A stretch of 21,829 nucleotides of DNA from an uncultured Blautia sp. (GTDB taxonomy: Bacteria > Bacillota > Clostridia > Lachnospirales > Lachnospiraceae), in contig UQSX01000045.1 in NCBI GenBank assembly GCA_900543715.1, positions 1-21,829 of the forward strand, in the 5' to 3' direction. A program made the position numbers and the translations under genes. The notes below the pieces were generated by a model. That model was not told where the DNA came from. It saw nothing but the letters and a program-made list of their open reading frames with translations, and ran no database searches. This document shows positions 15,127 through 21,829 of this stretch, one piece after another (positions within the stretch are counted from its first letter, which is position 1; the number at the start of each line of letters is the position of its first letter).

Positions 15127-15807
15127 ATGAGAAAATGGAATGAGCTTCCAGAGGATATGCAAGTAGAGGAAGTCAGAAGATATTATGAAATTCTTCAGAA
15201 ACATAAGACAGAGATCCTGTGGAAAAGAATTTTTGATATTTTGGTATCGGGAATCCTTATCATACTTACTTCGCCGATATTTCTTATTTTAAGTTTACTG
15301 ATTAAACTAGATTCTAAGGGACCTGTGATTTTCCGCCAGATACGGATCACTGCATATGGGAAAAAATTCAGAATCTGTAAATTCCGTACTATGGTGAACC
15401 ACGCAGAAAAATTGGGCTCACAAGTGACAACAAAAGGTGATGCCAGGGTAACCAGAATGGGAAAACTGCTGAGAGGCTGCCGATTGGATGAGCTGCCTCA
15501 GCTTTTTAATATTTTGGCAGGAGATATGACTTTTGTAGGTACCAGGCCAGAAGTAGAAAAGTATGTAAAGCAATATACAAATGAAATGAAAGCTACTTTG
15601 CTTTTACCGGCAGGAGTGACATCCAGAGCAAGTATTGAATATAAAGATGAAGAAAAATTACTTGAAAACGCTGAAAATGCAGACGAAATCTATGTTCAAA
15701 ATGTGCTGCCTGAAAAAATGAAATATAATTTGAAAGCTATTGAGAACTTTAGCTTTTGGGAAGATATTAAGACAATGTTTGCTACGGTAGTAGCGGTGAT
15801 AAAGTAG
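15127..15807 (+). CDS. Initiating phosphoglycosyl transferase (PglC/WcaJ-type sugar transferase)
   Basis: This 226-residue monotopic membrane enzyme transfers a sugar phosphate from a UDP-sugar to undecaprenyl phosphate, the first step of repeat-unit assembly. An amphipathic N-terminal extension (1-33) precedes the hydrophobic re-entrant helix (about 36-60), whose Ser49-Pro50 fits the kink of PglC. Motifs follow: GPVIFRQIR (65-73), FRICKFRTM (81-89), and RLDELPQLFNILAGDMTFVG (119-138) with the catalytic Asp121-Glu122 pair, then TRPEVEKY. The short length without four extra N-terminal helices places it with the PglC-like core form rather than full WbaP/WcaJ. The upstream genes suggest its substrate is a diamino-trideoxy or AAT-type sugar, as for WcfS or PglC; that is inference. 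The gene is 9 bases after the aminotransferase, with GGATAGGA as a weak ribosome site. Confidence 0.93.
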   Translation: MRKWNELPEDMQVEEVRRYYEILQKHKTEILWKRIFDILVSGILIILTSPIFLILSLLIKLDSKGPVIFRQIRITAYGKKFRICKFRTMVNHAEKLGSQVTTKGDARVTRMGKLLRGCRLDELPQLFNILAGDMTFVGTRPEVEKYVKQYTNEMKATLLLPAGVTSRASIEYKDEEKLLENAENADEIYVQNVLPEKMKYNLKAIENFSFWEDIKTMFATVVAVIK

Positions 15808-15812
15808 TTGAT

Positions 15813-15819
15813 AAGAGGA
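15813..15819 (+). promoter_or_regulatory. Ribosome binding site that decides the first GT2 start
   Basis: AAGAGGA lies six bases before the ATG at 15826. An in-frame TTG at 15808 lies upstream of this site and has no site of its own, so the ATG is preferred. Confidence 0.7.
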
Positions 15820-15825
15820 ATAGGT

Positions 15826-16677
15826 ATGTCTACAGCCGAATTAAAAAATATGGGATATCCTCCCTTTTCAGTTTTAATGTCATTGTATTATAAAGAAAAA
15901 CCGGAATATTTGGAACAATGCTTAGAAAGTTTACTAAATCAGTCATGTCAGGCACAAGAATGGGTAATTGTAAAAGACGGGCCGCTGGGACAGGATTTAG
16001 AGAGTGTGCTGAAAAATTATATAGAAAAGTATCCTGAGCTGATCACAATTGTTACGATAGATAAAAATGTTGGGTTGGGATTGGCTTTGCGTAAGGGGAT
16101 TCAATTCTGCAAGTATGAATTAATTGCTAGGATGGATACGGATGATATAGCGAGACAGGATCGATTTGAAAAACAGCTTAAAGAGTTTATTGCAGACCCT
16201 GAATTAGATATCTGCGGGAGTCATATAAAGGAGTTTGAAGGTGATATAAATAATATCCTTGCAATACGGAAAGTTCCATTGTCCCAAGAAGATATTATAG
16301 TATATCAAAAACGGCGAAGCGCTTATAATCATATGACCGTTATGTATAAAAAATCTTCTGTATTAAAAGCAGGAAACTATGAGCATGCCCCTTTAATGGA
16401 AGATGATATGCTTTGGACAAGAATGATTTTATCAGGGTGTAAAGGGAAAAATATCGATGATTTTCTTGTTTGGGCAAGAACAGGAAATGCAATGATCGCC
16501 AGACGCGGAGGATTTTCTTATTTTAAAAAGTATAGGCGTAGTCGAAAAAAAATTTATGATACAGGATTTATTTCTCGCTGGGATTATATATATACAATTA
16601 TAATACAGTTTATTGTGGCATTAGTTCCAGGAAGGTTAAGAATGATGATTTTTTTAAAGATGCTGAGGGGTACATGA
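15826..16677 (+). CDS. Family 2 glycosyltransferase, AmsE-like
   Basis: This 283-residue GT-A fold glycosyltransferase probably adds the second sugar to the lipid-linked precursor at the cytoplasmic membrane. The N-terminal block FSVLMSLYYKEKPEYLEQCL (14-33), then LNQSCQAQEWVIVKDGP (37-53), resembles the AmsE group of amylovoran-type transferases. The metal-binding acidic motif is ARMDTDDIA (101-109) with Asp104, Asp106 and Asp107. Later DICGSHIKEF and MEDDMLWTRMI are also usual for this group. The C-terminus is hydrophobic and probably touches the membrane. The start at ATG 15826 follows AAGAGGA. It begins 18 bases after the stop of the initiating transferase. The acceptor and donor sugars cannot be determined. 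Confidence 0.9.
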   Translation: MSTAELKNMGYPPFSVLMSLYYKEKPEYLEQCLESLLNQSCQAQEWVIVKDGPLGQDLESVLKNYIEKYPELITIVTIDKNVGLGLALRKGIQFCKYELIARMDTDDIARQDRFEKQLKEFIADPELDICGSHIKEFEGDINNILAIRKVPLSQEDIIVYQKRRSAYNHMTVMYKKSSVLKAGNYEHAPLMEDDMLWTRMILSGCKGKNIDDFLVWARTGNAMIARRGGFSYFKKYRRSRKKIYDTGFISRWDYIYTIIIQFIVALVPGRLRMMIFLKMLRGT

Positions 16678-16817
16678 AAATTACCTTTCGAAATCTAGAA
16701 TAGGCTAAGCTTAAAAAATATTATATATTCTTTGAGTTTGAAAATTTTGCGATATACAAAGTATTAAAAGATTGAAAGGAAAATATTGATTAATTGTAAT
16801 CAATTACTGTAAAAATA
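16678..16817 (+). other. AT-rich intergenic gap inside the polysaccharide locus
   Basis: This is the only long gap (140 bases) within the run of glycan genes. A weak promoter may be present: TTGAAA (16738-16743), 18 bases, TATTAA (16762-16767). GAAAGGA at about 16774-16780 precedes an 8-codon frame TTG...TAA (16786-16812) that ends five bases before the next ATG. TTGATTA (16786-16792) and TAATCAA (16797-16803) form a small hairpin over the same place. The next gene has no ribosome site of its own at normal distance. Confidence 0.4.
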
Positions 16818-17786
16818 ATGGATAAAATATCGATAATCATTCCTGTATATAATTCAGAGCAGTATCTTAGAAGATGTTTAGATGCTGCGCTTAATCAAAC
16901 CTATAAAAATATAGAGGTTATTTGTATCGATGATTGTTCTAGAGATGGTTCACAGAAAATTTTACAAGAATATAAAAGAATTTATAAGGAAAAAATTGTT
17001 TTAATTGAACACAGTGAAAACAAGGGAGTATCGTTTAGTCGGAATGATGGGATACGAGCTGCAAAAGGAGATTATATTGTTTTTTGCGATTCAGATGACT
17101 GGTATGAACTAGATGCGATTGAAAAGATGCATCAAAAAGCTAAAGAAGAGAATGCAGAATTTGTGTTTTCTAACTATTATTTAAATAAAAATGAGCATAG
17201 ATTGAAGAGAAATGTAATATCTCAATATGAATCTAACCCTATCTCTAGAAGAGAGATTGTAAAGTATATGGATATTAGTAGTTGTGCAAAAATGATTCGA
17301 ACATCGTTGATAGTATCTAATTCTTTATATTATCCAGTTGATTTAAGAAGATGTGAAGAATATTCTGTTATTCCAGTAGCGGCTTACTTAGCAAAAAAAG
17401 TAGTAGCCTTAGATGAATATACATATAATTATTTTCAAAATAAAGGATCAGCATCAAACAAAAAAGAAAAAAGAATGGATTTCTTTGAAAAAGCCTTTGT
17501 TAGATACCTTAAATATATTGATACAAAGGCATATAAGAATGAAATCTTTTTTAGAGCGGTAGAACATTTACTATATGGTAAAACTTTATGTATGTTAAAA
17601 GCGAATTATTCGTCAAATGATATAAAATTATGGATAGATTATTTTGAAAAAAAATATGGGAAAATAAATAAAGAAATTCTTTTACAATTTGGATTTAGTA
17701 GAAAAATTTTCCTATTTACTGTAAAGAGAAAATTTATATTTGGGCTGAGAATTTTGTCAAAAATACATGAGATAATTACGGGGTAG
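16818..17786 (+). CDS. Family 2 glycosyltransferase
   Basis: This 322-residue GT-A glycosyltransferase belongs to the polysaccharide repeat-unit pathway. The N-terminus gives the typical IIIPVYNSEQYLRRCL (6-21), then VICIDDCSRDGS (34-45) with nucleotide-binding Asp residues, and ENKGVSFSRNDGI (67-79). The metal site DSDDW is at 91-95. The C-terminal half is Lys/Tyr-rich and not informative. The domain begins at once after the ATG, so the start is likely right, yet no AGGAGG-like site lies at a normal distance; the nearest purine-rich site is about 38 bases upstream. Composition is much more AT-rich than the genes before the gap. It ends 4 bases before the next transferase, so the two are probably translated together. 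Sugar specificity is unknown. Confidence 0.9.
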   Translation: MDKISIIIPVYNSEQYLRRCLDAALNQTYKNIEVICIDDCSRDGSQKILQEYKRIYKEKIVLIEHSENKGVSFSRNDGIRAAKGDYIVFCDSDDWYELDAIEKMHQKAKEENAEFVFSNYYLNKNEHRLKRNVISQYESNPISRREIVKYMDISSCAKMIRTSLIVSNSLYYPVDLRRCEEYSVIPVAAYLAKKVVALDEYTYNYFQNKGSASNKKEKRMDFFEKAFVRYLKYIDTKAYKNEIFFRAVEHLLYGKTLCMLKANYSSNDIKLWIDYFEKKYGKINKEILLQFGFSRKIFLFTVKRKFIFGLRILSKIHEIITG

Positions 17787-17790
17787 AAAA

Positions 17791-18789
17791 ATGCAAGTTA
17801 GTATTATAGTACCTGTATATAATGTAGAAAAATATATTATTGAATGTTTAAATTCTGCAATTGTACAGGGATTAGATTCGTATGAAATAATTTGTGTGGA
17901 TGATTGTGGCACAGACAATAGTGTAGAACTGATTAATGAGTTTATAAAAGAAAATAATTTGTACGATATTGTTAGGCTTATAAAGCACGAGAAAAACGGA
18001 GGCTTAAGCGCCGCTAGAAATACAGGTATTGCAGTAGCAAAAGGTGAATATATATTTTTCCTGGATAGCGATGATATTTTAGAAAAAAATTCTTTATCAG
18101 AAATGTATCATATAGCATGCAGTAAGAATTTGGATATACTAGAAAGCGGTTTTAATGAATTCTTTGAAACAGATTACAATATAGAAGTAGGGAAAAAGGA
18201 AAATATAAAAGAGATAGAACCGATGAAAGGGGCAGAATATCTAACATATGTTTTGAAAAATAAATCTTATATACCCATGGCTTGGGGAAAGTTGTATAGA
18301 ACGGAGTTGGTAAAAAGCGTAGGGGGATTTTATAGAAGTCTTATTTCAGAAGACGAGGAGTTTACGCCTAGGATATTTGTAAATGCTCGTGCTATAGGAA
18401 GATGTTGTGTGATGTCGTATTTATATCGTCGACGAGATAGTAGTATTACAACAAGCTATCAAAATAACGTTAAATGGGTAGATAGCTATGTAATTATAAT
18501 AAAAAAAATGTATGAACTAGAAAAAAAATATAATCTTAGTAAGACCGAAAGATATTATATAGAACAACACGCAGCTCAAATAACACTGTCTTTACTGAAG
18601 AATGCAGCTGCATATCAAGTAAGTTCAGAGGTCTTAGAATATATACTAAAAGTAATTAAGGATAACAAACTTAGAATGGTCGCAATAAAATCACATTTTT
18701 TTAGGGAAAAGCTGGAAGGATTGCTATTTCTTTTCCCAAAGATATATATATTTCTTTATAGGAGAATAAAAAATGTTAGAAAAAATTAA
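17791..18789 (+). CDS. Family 2 glycosyltransferase
   Basis: This 332-residue GT-A glycosyltransferase is related to the one just upstream but is not a recent copy. The order of motifs is VSIIVPVYNVEKYIIECL (3-20), ICVDDCGTDNS (34-44), NGGLSAARNTGI (69-80) and the metal site LDSDDILE (91-98). AWGKLYRTELV in the middle is typical of capsular GT2 enzymes that keep a conserved Trp-Gly-Lys-Leu-Tyr block. GGGG just before the ATG may serve as a weak ribosome site. Its last 17 bases overlap the start of the polymerase gene, whose ribosome site lies inside this coding sequence, so expression of the two is probably coupled. The donor sugar cannot be told. Confidence 0.9.
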   Translation: MQVSIIVPVYNVEKYIIECLNSAIVQGLDSYEIICVDDCGTDNSVELINEFIKENNLYDIVRLIKHEKNGGLSAARNTGIAVAKGEYIFFLDSDDILEKNSLSEMYHIACSKNLDILESGFNEFFETDYNIEVGKKENIKEIEPMKGAEYLTYVLKNKSYIPMAWGKLYRTELVKSVGGFYRSLISEDEEFTPRIFVNARAIGRCCVMSYLYRRRDSSITTSYQNNVKWVDSYVIIIKKMYELEKKYNLSKTERYYIEQHAAQITLSLLKNAAAYQVSSEVLEYILKVIKDNKLRMVAIKSHFFREKLEGLLFLFPKIYIFLYRRIKNVRKN

Positions 18790-20281
18790 TAACCAAAAAG
18801 GTATATTGAACCTTATAATTTTTAGCTGTATTGTACTTTTTTTTAATTTAAATCAAGTCATGGACTATGTTTTAGTAGTGCTATTAGTATATACATTATT
18901 TAAAGCAGATATTATAGAGATCTTATATAGTTTTTTGTTCTTCTCTTTTTTTGATGATGCGTTGCAATTTAGTCTATTTGGGGGCTCTATAAGCAGAGTT
19001 ATAATGATAATAATGTTTTTAAGAGGAGCAATTTATGTAATAAGGTATAGAATAAAGCCATCTAAAAAAGAAATTATTATAGCTTCTTTTTTAATGGCTT
19101 CTTTGGCAATAGGAATTATTACGAATAACTTTTCATTTGGTGATATTATTATTTGTGTGAATATAGCACTACTCGTAGTATATTCATTGATAGGCAGATA
19201 TGAAATAAAAGATATTAATAAAGCATTAAAGGATATATGTACATACGTCTTTGTTGCAGTTATAATAGCAATTATTTATGGCACTATTAGAGGAAATTTT
19301 TTGTTCGAAGAAACAGGAAGTTTGCAAGTATATAGATTTTCTGGAACATATGAACCCAATTTTATGGGGATGTATATAAATATAGCGATTGTTATCGTGC
19401 TTTTTACACCGGGTATTAAGAAAGCGATAAGATATATTATACTGGCTTTCCTAATTGGAAGCTTAGGAATGACATTGAGCATGTCAGGAATTGCTATATG
19501 TGGAATAGCATTGATTATATATATTTTTTGCCAGAAAAAAGAAATATTAAGAAGATTTTTTGAAGTAAGTATAGCAGGCATTTTGGCGCTTGTAATTTTT
19601 ATCGTAGGACAATATAGTTTTACAATGGTAAATCACATTTCTTTAAGCACTCAAGATGCAGAAGAAGTGACCGAGCAGCAAGAAACTACGGAAACTGTAG
19701 AAGACTATCAGGAAAATGTAGAAACTACGGAGCCATTGCCTGAGGAAACAGATGTAGACGGTAATGATGATGTAGAAGCACCTGTAACTCCTCCAGACGA
19801 AAATGTGGAGGATTCAAGTGACTCTTCGATAACGGTAGACGAAGTGGTAGAAAAGAATTTTTTGGTTCAAAGGCTAGAAACATTATGGACAGAATTAAAA
19901 GAAGGAGATTTTGATACACTGACCTCCGGAAGGCTTCCAATAATTAGAAGCTTTTTAACGGCTTCGTTTGATCGTTCAGCAATTGAGATATTATTTGGAA
20001 ATGGATTGCAAGATGAGCAAATTTATTGCGAATTTTTTGGACGAGATAAAGAAGCACATAATAGTTATATCAATTGTTTGTATAATTTCGGCATAGTAGG
20101 ATTTGTTTTGATTATGATAGGATTGGTAAAAATCTTGAAGAATCCTAAAATTTTTGGGTATGATCTTAAAACTTCTACATATGGAAAAACCTTTATGGTA
20201 ATGCAATGGATGCTATTATTATACGCGCTAGTGTTAAGCTTATATACGAAAAGGATGTTTTTGGCATTTTTTATTTTATAA
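18773..20281 (+). CDS. Wzy-like polysaccharide polymerase with an acidic insertion
   Basis: This 502-residue integral membrane protein has roughly ten hydrophobic segments (from 12 to 500). It is likely the polymerase that joins repeat units on the outer face of the membrane. Similarity in Wzy proteins is low, so the call rests on topology, place before a flippase gene, and short motifs: RFSGTYEPNFMGM (188-200), SGRLPIIRSF (385-394), and EAHNSYINCLYNFGIVG (427-443), with the His-Asn seen in O-antigen polymerase/ligase proteins. Between residues 295 and 361 lies a low-complexity stretch with 25 Asp/Glu residues and no basic residue until Lys361, rich also in Thr, Val and Pro. It follows a membrane helix (about 266-282) and should form an exposed loop. 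ATAGGAGA (18758-18765) precedes the ATG. An O-antigen ligase-like role is the alternative. Confidence 0.8.
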   Translation: MLEKINNQKGILNLIIFSCIVLFFNLNQVMDYVLVVLLVYTLFKADIIEILYSFLFFSFFDDALQFSLFGGSISRVIMIIMFLRGAIYVIRYRIKPSKKEIIIASFLMASLAIGIITNNFSFGDIIICVNIALLVVYSLIGRYEIKDINKALKDICTYVFVAVIIAIIYGTIRGNFLFEETGSLQVYRFSGTYEPNFMGMYINIAIVIVLFTPGIKKAIRYIILAFLIGSLGMTLSMSGIAICGIALIIYIFCQKKEILRRFFEVSIAGILALVIFIVGQYSFTMVNHISLSTQDAEEVTEQQETTETVEDYQENVETTEPLPEETDVDGNDDVEAPVTPPDENVEDSSDSSITVDEVVEKNFLVQRLETLWTELKEGDFDTLTSGRLPIIRSFLTASFDRSAIEILFGNGLQDEQIYCEFFGRDKEAHNSYINCLYNFGIVGFVLIMIGLVKILKNPKIFGYDLKTSTYGKTFMVMQWMLLLYALVLSLYTKRMFLAFFIL

Positions 20282-20290
20282 GGAGATGCA

Positions 20291-21538
20291 ATGGAAGAAA
20301 ATAAGCGTACATTATTGAAAAATACAGCAATGCTGTATGTTTTAAGATTTTCCACATATTTTTTTAGCCTAGTTACGGTTCCATATCAGACTCGTGTATT
20401 AGGAGTAGAAATATATGGGAAAATTGGTATAGCCACAGCATTAATGTTATATTTTCAGCTTTTTCTTGACTTTGGATTTATCTTGTCAGCAACGGAGGAA
20501 GTTGCAAAGTACAGAGATAATAAAAAAAGGCTTTCAGTTATTTATTCATCAGTGACTGTGATTAAATTATTTTTCTCAATTATATCAGTGGCTGTATTAA
20601 TAGGAGTATGTTATGTGGTTCCTGAATACAAAAGCAATATGACATTATATATGCTGTTTCTGATAGAAACTATCATCAATAGTTTATTGCCAGACTTCCT
20701 TTATAGAGGAATGGAAGATATGTCACCCATTACATATCGTACTGTTTTTGTGAAGGCAATATTTACAGTATTTATATTTATATTTTTAAAATCGCCTGAA
20801 GATTATTTGCGAATTCCTATTATTACTGCATGTGGAGATATTTTGGCAGTTAGTTGGTCGATGTATGACATCAAAAAAAGGTATGATATATGGTTCTGTA
20901 AAATTACTATCCAAGACATAAAGAAAAATTTGAAGAAATCAAGTACATTTTTTTTGTCAAGGATTGCAGGTACAGTTTATACAGCTACTAATACAATTAT
21001 TTTAGGATTCATTGATCCAACAGGGGGAACGGCAGGATATTATACAGCTGCGTATAAATTGATTTCAACAGGGCAAAGTGCTTTATCTCCGATTGCAGAT
21101 AGTGTGTATCCGTATATGGTTAGAAATAAAGATTTTAGTGTAATAAAAAAGACTTTAAAATTTATGATGCCTATTATTATTATCGGCTGTGTTTTTTTTG
21201 GAATCTTTGCAGAACCGCTATGTTCTCTGATTTTTGGAAAAGAATTTTCAGAAACTGCAAATATATTGAGGGCAATGCTGCCAGCAGCAATACTTACATT
21301 ACCAGATTATTTATTGGGCTTTCCTAGCTTGGGGGCAATTGGAATGTCAAAACATGCTAATTACTCTATTTATTTAAGTGCTATAATTCATATTTTAAAT
21401 TTGATTGTCTTATTAATATGTGGACAGCTAAATGTTTATACGTTAGCAGGGCTTATATCAGTAGCAATGATTATAGAGGTAGGATATAGAGGAACTATCG
21501 TATTTAAATATAAAAAGAATTTTGAAAAGAAAATTTAA
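20291..21538 (+). CDS. Wzx-type polysaccharide flippase (MOP superfamily)
   Basis: This 415-residue integral membrane protein of the polysaccharide-specific transporter branch of the MOP superfamily should move lipid-linked repeat units across the membrane before polymerisation. The N-terminus LLKNTAMLYVLRFSTYFFSL (8-27), VPYQTRVLGVEIYGKIGIA (31-49) and ATEEVAKYRD (67-76) is the usual pattern of these flippases. About a dozen membrane segments follow, with a central basic stretch (KKNLKKSSTFFLSRIAGT) before the second half. It is shorter than many Wzx proteins (about 470-490), but both halves are present and no frameshift is evident. AAGGAG (about 20280-20285) lies six bases before the ATG, and the gene starts 9 bases after the polymerase stop. 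Polymerase and flippase together show the Wzx/Wzy-dependent route rather than ABC export. Confidence 0.92.
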   Translation: MEENKRTLLKNTAMLYVLRFSTYFFSLVTVPYQTRVLGVEIYGKIGIATALMLYFQLFLDFGFILSATEEVAKYRDNKKRLSVIYSSVTVIKLFFSIISVAVLIGVCYVVPEYKSNMTLYMLFLIETIINSLLPDFLYRGMEDMSPITYRTVFVKAIFTVFIFIFLKSPEDYLRIPIITACGDILAVSWSMYDIKKRYDIWFCKITIQDIKKNLKKSSTFFLSRIAGTVYTATNTIILGFIDPTGGTAGYYTAAYKLISTGQSALSPIADSVYPYMVRNKDFSVIKKTLKFMMPIIIIGCVFFGIFAEPLCSLIFGKEFSETANILRAMLPAAILTLPDYLLGFPSLGAIGMSKHANYSIYLSAIIHILNLIVLLICGQLNVYTLAGLISVAMIIEVGYRGTIVFKYKKNFEKKI

Positions 21539-21558
21539 ATATAGGGAGAGTCTCTTAT

Positions 21559-21829
21559 ATGAAAGAATTTTTAGAAGAGTCATATAGTGTTTTGAAAAAT
21601 AAAATCTGGTTTAATGTTTTTAAGATAGCTAAAGTCAAGAAAAATAAGATTGTAATGTGTAACTTTTTTGGAAATGGTTTTGGGGACAATCCTAAATATA
21701 TTGCATTAGAAATAATGAACAGATTTAAAAATGTAGATATTGTATGGTTATTAAATAGCAAAAATAAAGAAACAGATATCCCCAGTGAAATTCGAACAGT
21801 AAAATATAATAGTGTAAAAGGTATTTATG
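21559..21829 (+). CDS. CDP-glycerol glycerophosphotransferase family protein (5' part)
   Basis: Ninety codons run to the right edge without a stop, so the gene is cut there. The N-terminal sequence contains KIVMCNFFGNGFGDNPKYIA (31-50) and then the DIVWLLN stretch (about residues 60-66). This corresponds to the start of the CDP-glycerol:poly(glycerophosphate) transferase family (TagB/TagF/TarB-like). Full members are usually 370 residues or longer and carry the His-based catalytic motifs further on, outside the window. Such enzymes add glycerol phosphate (or ribitol phosphate in relatives) to lipid-linked glycans or teichoic acids. AGGGAG at about 21543-21548 precedes the ATG by ten bases. 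It is in the same run as the flippase, 20 bases after it. The family call is good; the exact acceptor and polymer role are open. Confidence 0.8.
   Translation, partial: MKEFLEESYSVLKNKIWFNVFKIAKVKKNKIVMCNFFGNGFGDNPKYIALEIMNRFKNVDIVWLLNSKNKETDIPSEIRTVKYNSVKGIY

Noticed and set aside
16818..18789. Tandem duplication of the two adjacent GT2 genes
   Set aside because: They share only family-wide motifs; the rest of the proteins differ greatly, so no recent duplication is indicated.

Overview
The window looks like a chromosomal segment from a gut-type Firmicute of the family Lachnospiraceae (Blautia / Clostridium symbiosum neighbourhood). The evidence is a pyruvate phosphate dikinase with the same length and active-site numbering as the C. 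symbiosum enzyme, a PPi-type phosphofructokinase beside it, Gram-positive style ribosome binding sites (AGGAGG) and promoters with TTGACA / TGnTATAAT elements. This assignment is from memory of protein families, not from a search.

Region 1 (1-10.7 kb) is moderately GC-rich housekeeping DNA. It holds the 3' end of a dimeric glycyl-tRNA synthetase, a membrane-anchored CapA-type metallophosphatase, a PPi-dependent phosphofructokinase, and pyruvate phosphate dikinase with a strong promoter and a 5' leader hairpin. These are followed by a poorly characterised protein with 'ARDG' and 'DSGW' motifs, a convergent NCS2 xanthine/uracil-type permease, and a DUF362 protein. The phosphofructokinase and dikinase together make a PPi-using glycolysis pair: both consume PPi, and the dikinase recovers ATP from PEP, AMP and PPi. 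Most units here have recognisable promoters and intrinsic terminators.

Region 2 (10.8-16.7 kb) is AT-richer and starts a cell-surface polysaccharide operon. The order is UDP-galactopyranose mutase (Galf precursor), a membrane-anchored NDP-sugar 4,6-dehydratase of the CapD/PglF type, a DegT-type PLP aminotransferase, a PglC-like initiating phosphoglycosyl transferase, and a family 2 glycosyltransferase. Dehydratase + aminotransferase + initiating transferase without an N-acetyltransferase suggests a 4-amino-4,6-dideoxy-HexNAc (AAT-sugar) as first sugar.

Region 3 (16.8 kb to the right edge) is very AT-rich and looks like the variable part of the same locus. It has two more family 2 glycosyltransferases, a Wzy-like polymerase with a long acidic Thr/Glu-rich insertion, a Wzx-type flippase, and the start of a CDP-glycerol glycerophosphotransferase (TagB/TagF family) cut by the window edge. 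The whole set describes a Wzx/Wzy-dependent polysaccharide that may carry Galf, a free amino sugar and glycerol phosphate, so a zwitterionic glycan is a reasonable hypothesis. No tRNA, rRNA, CRISPR array, insertion sequence or phage gene was seen.
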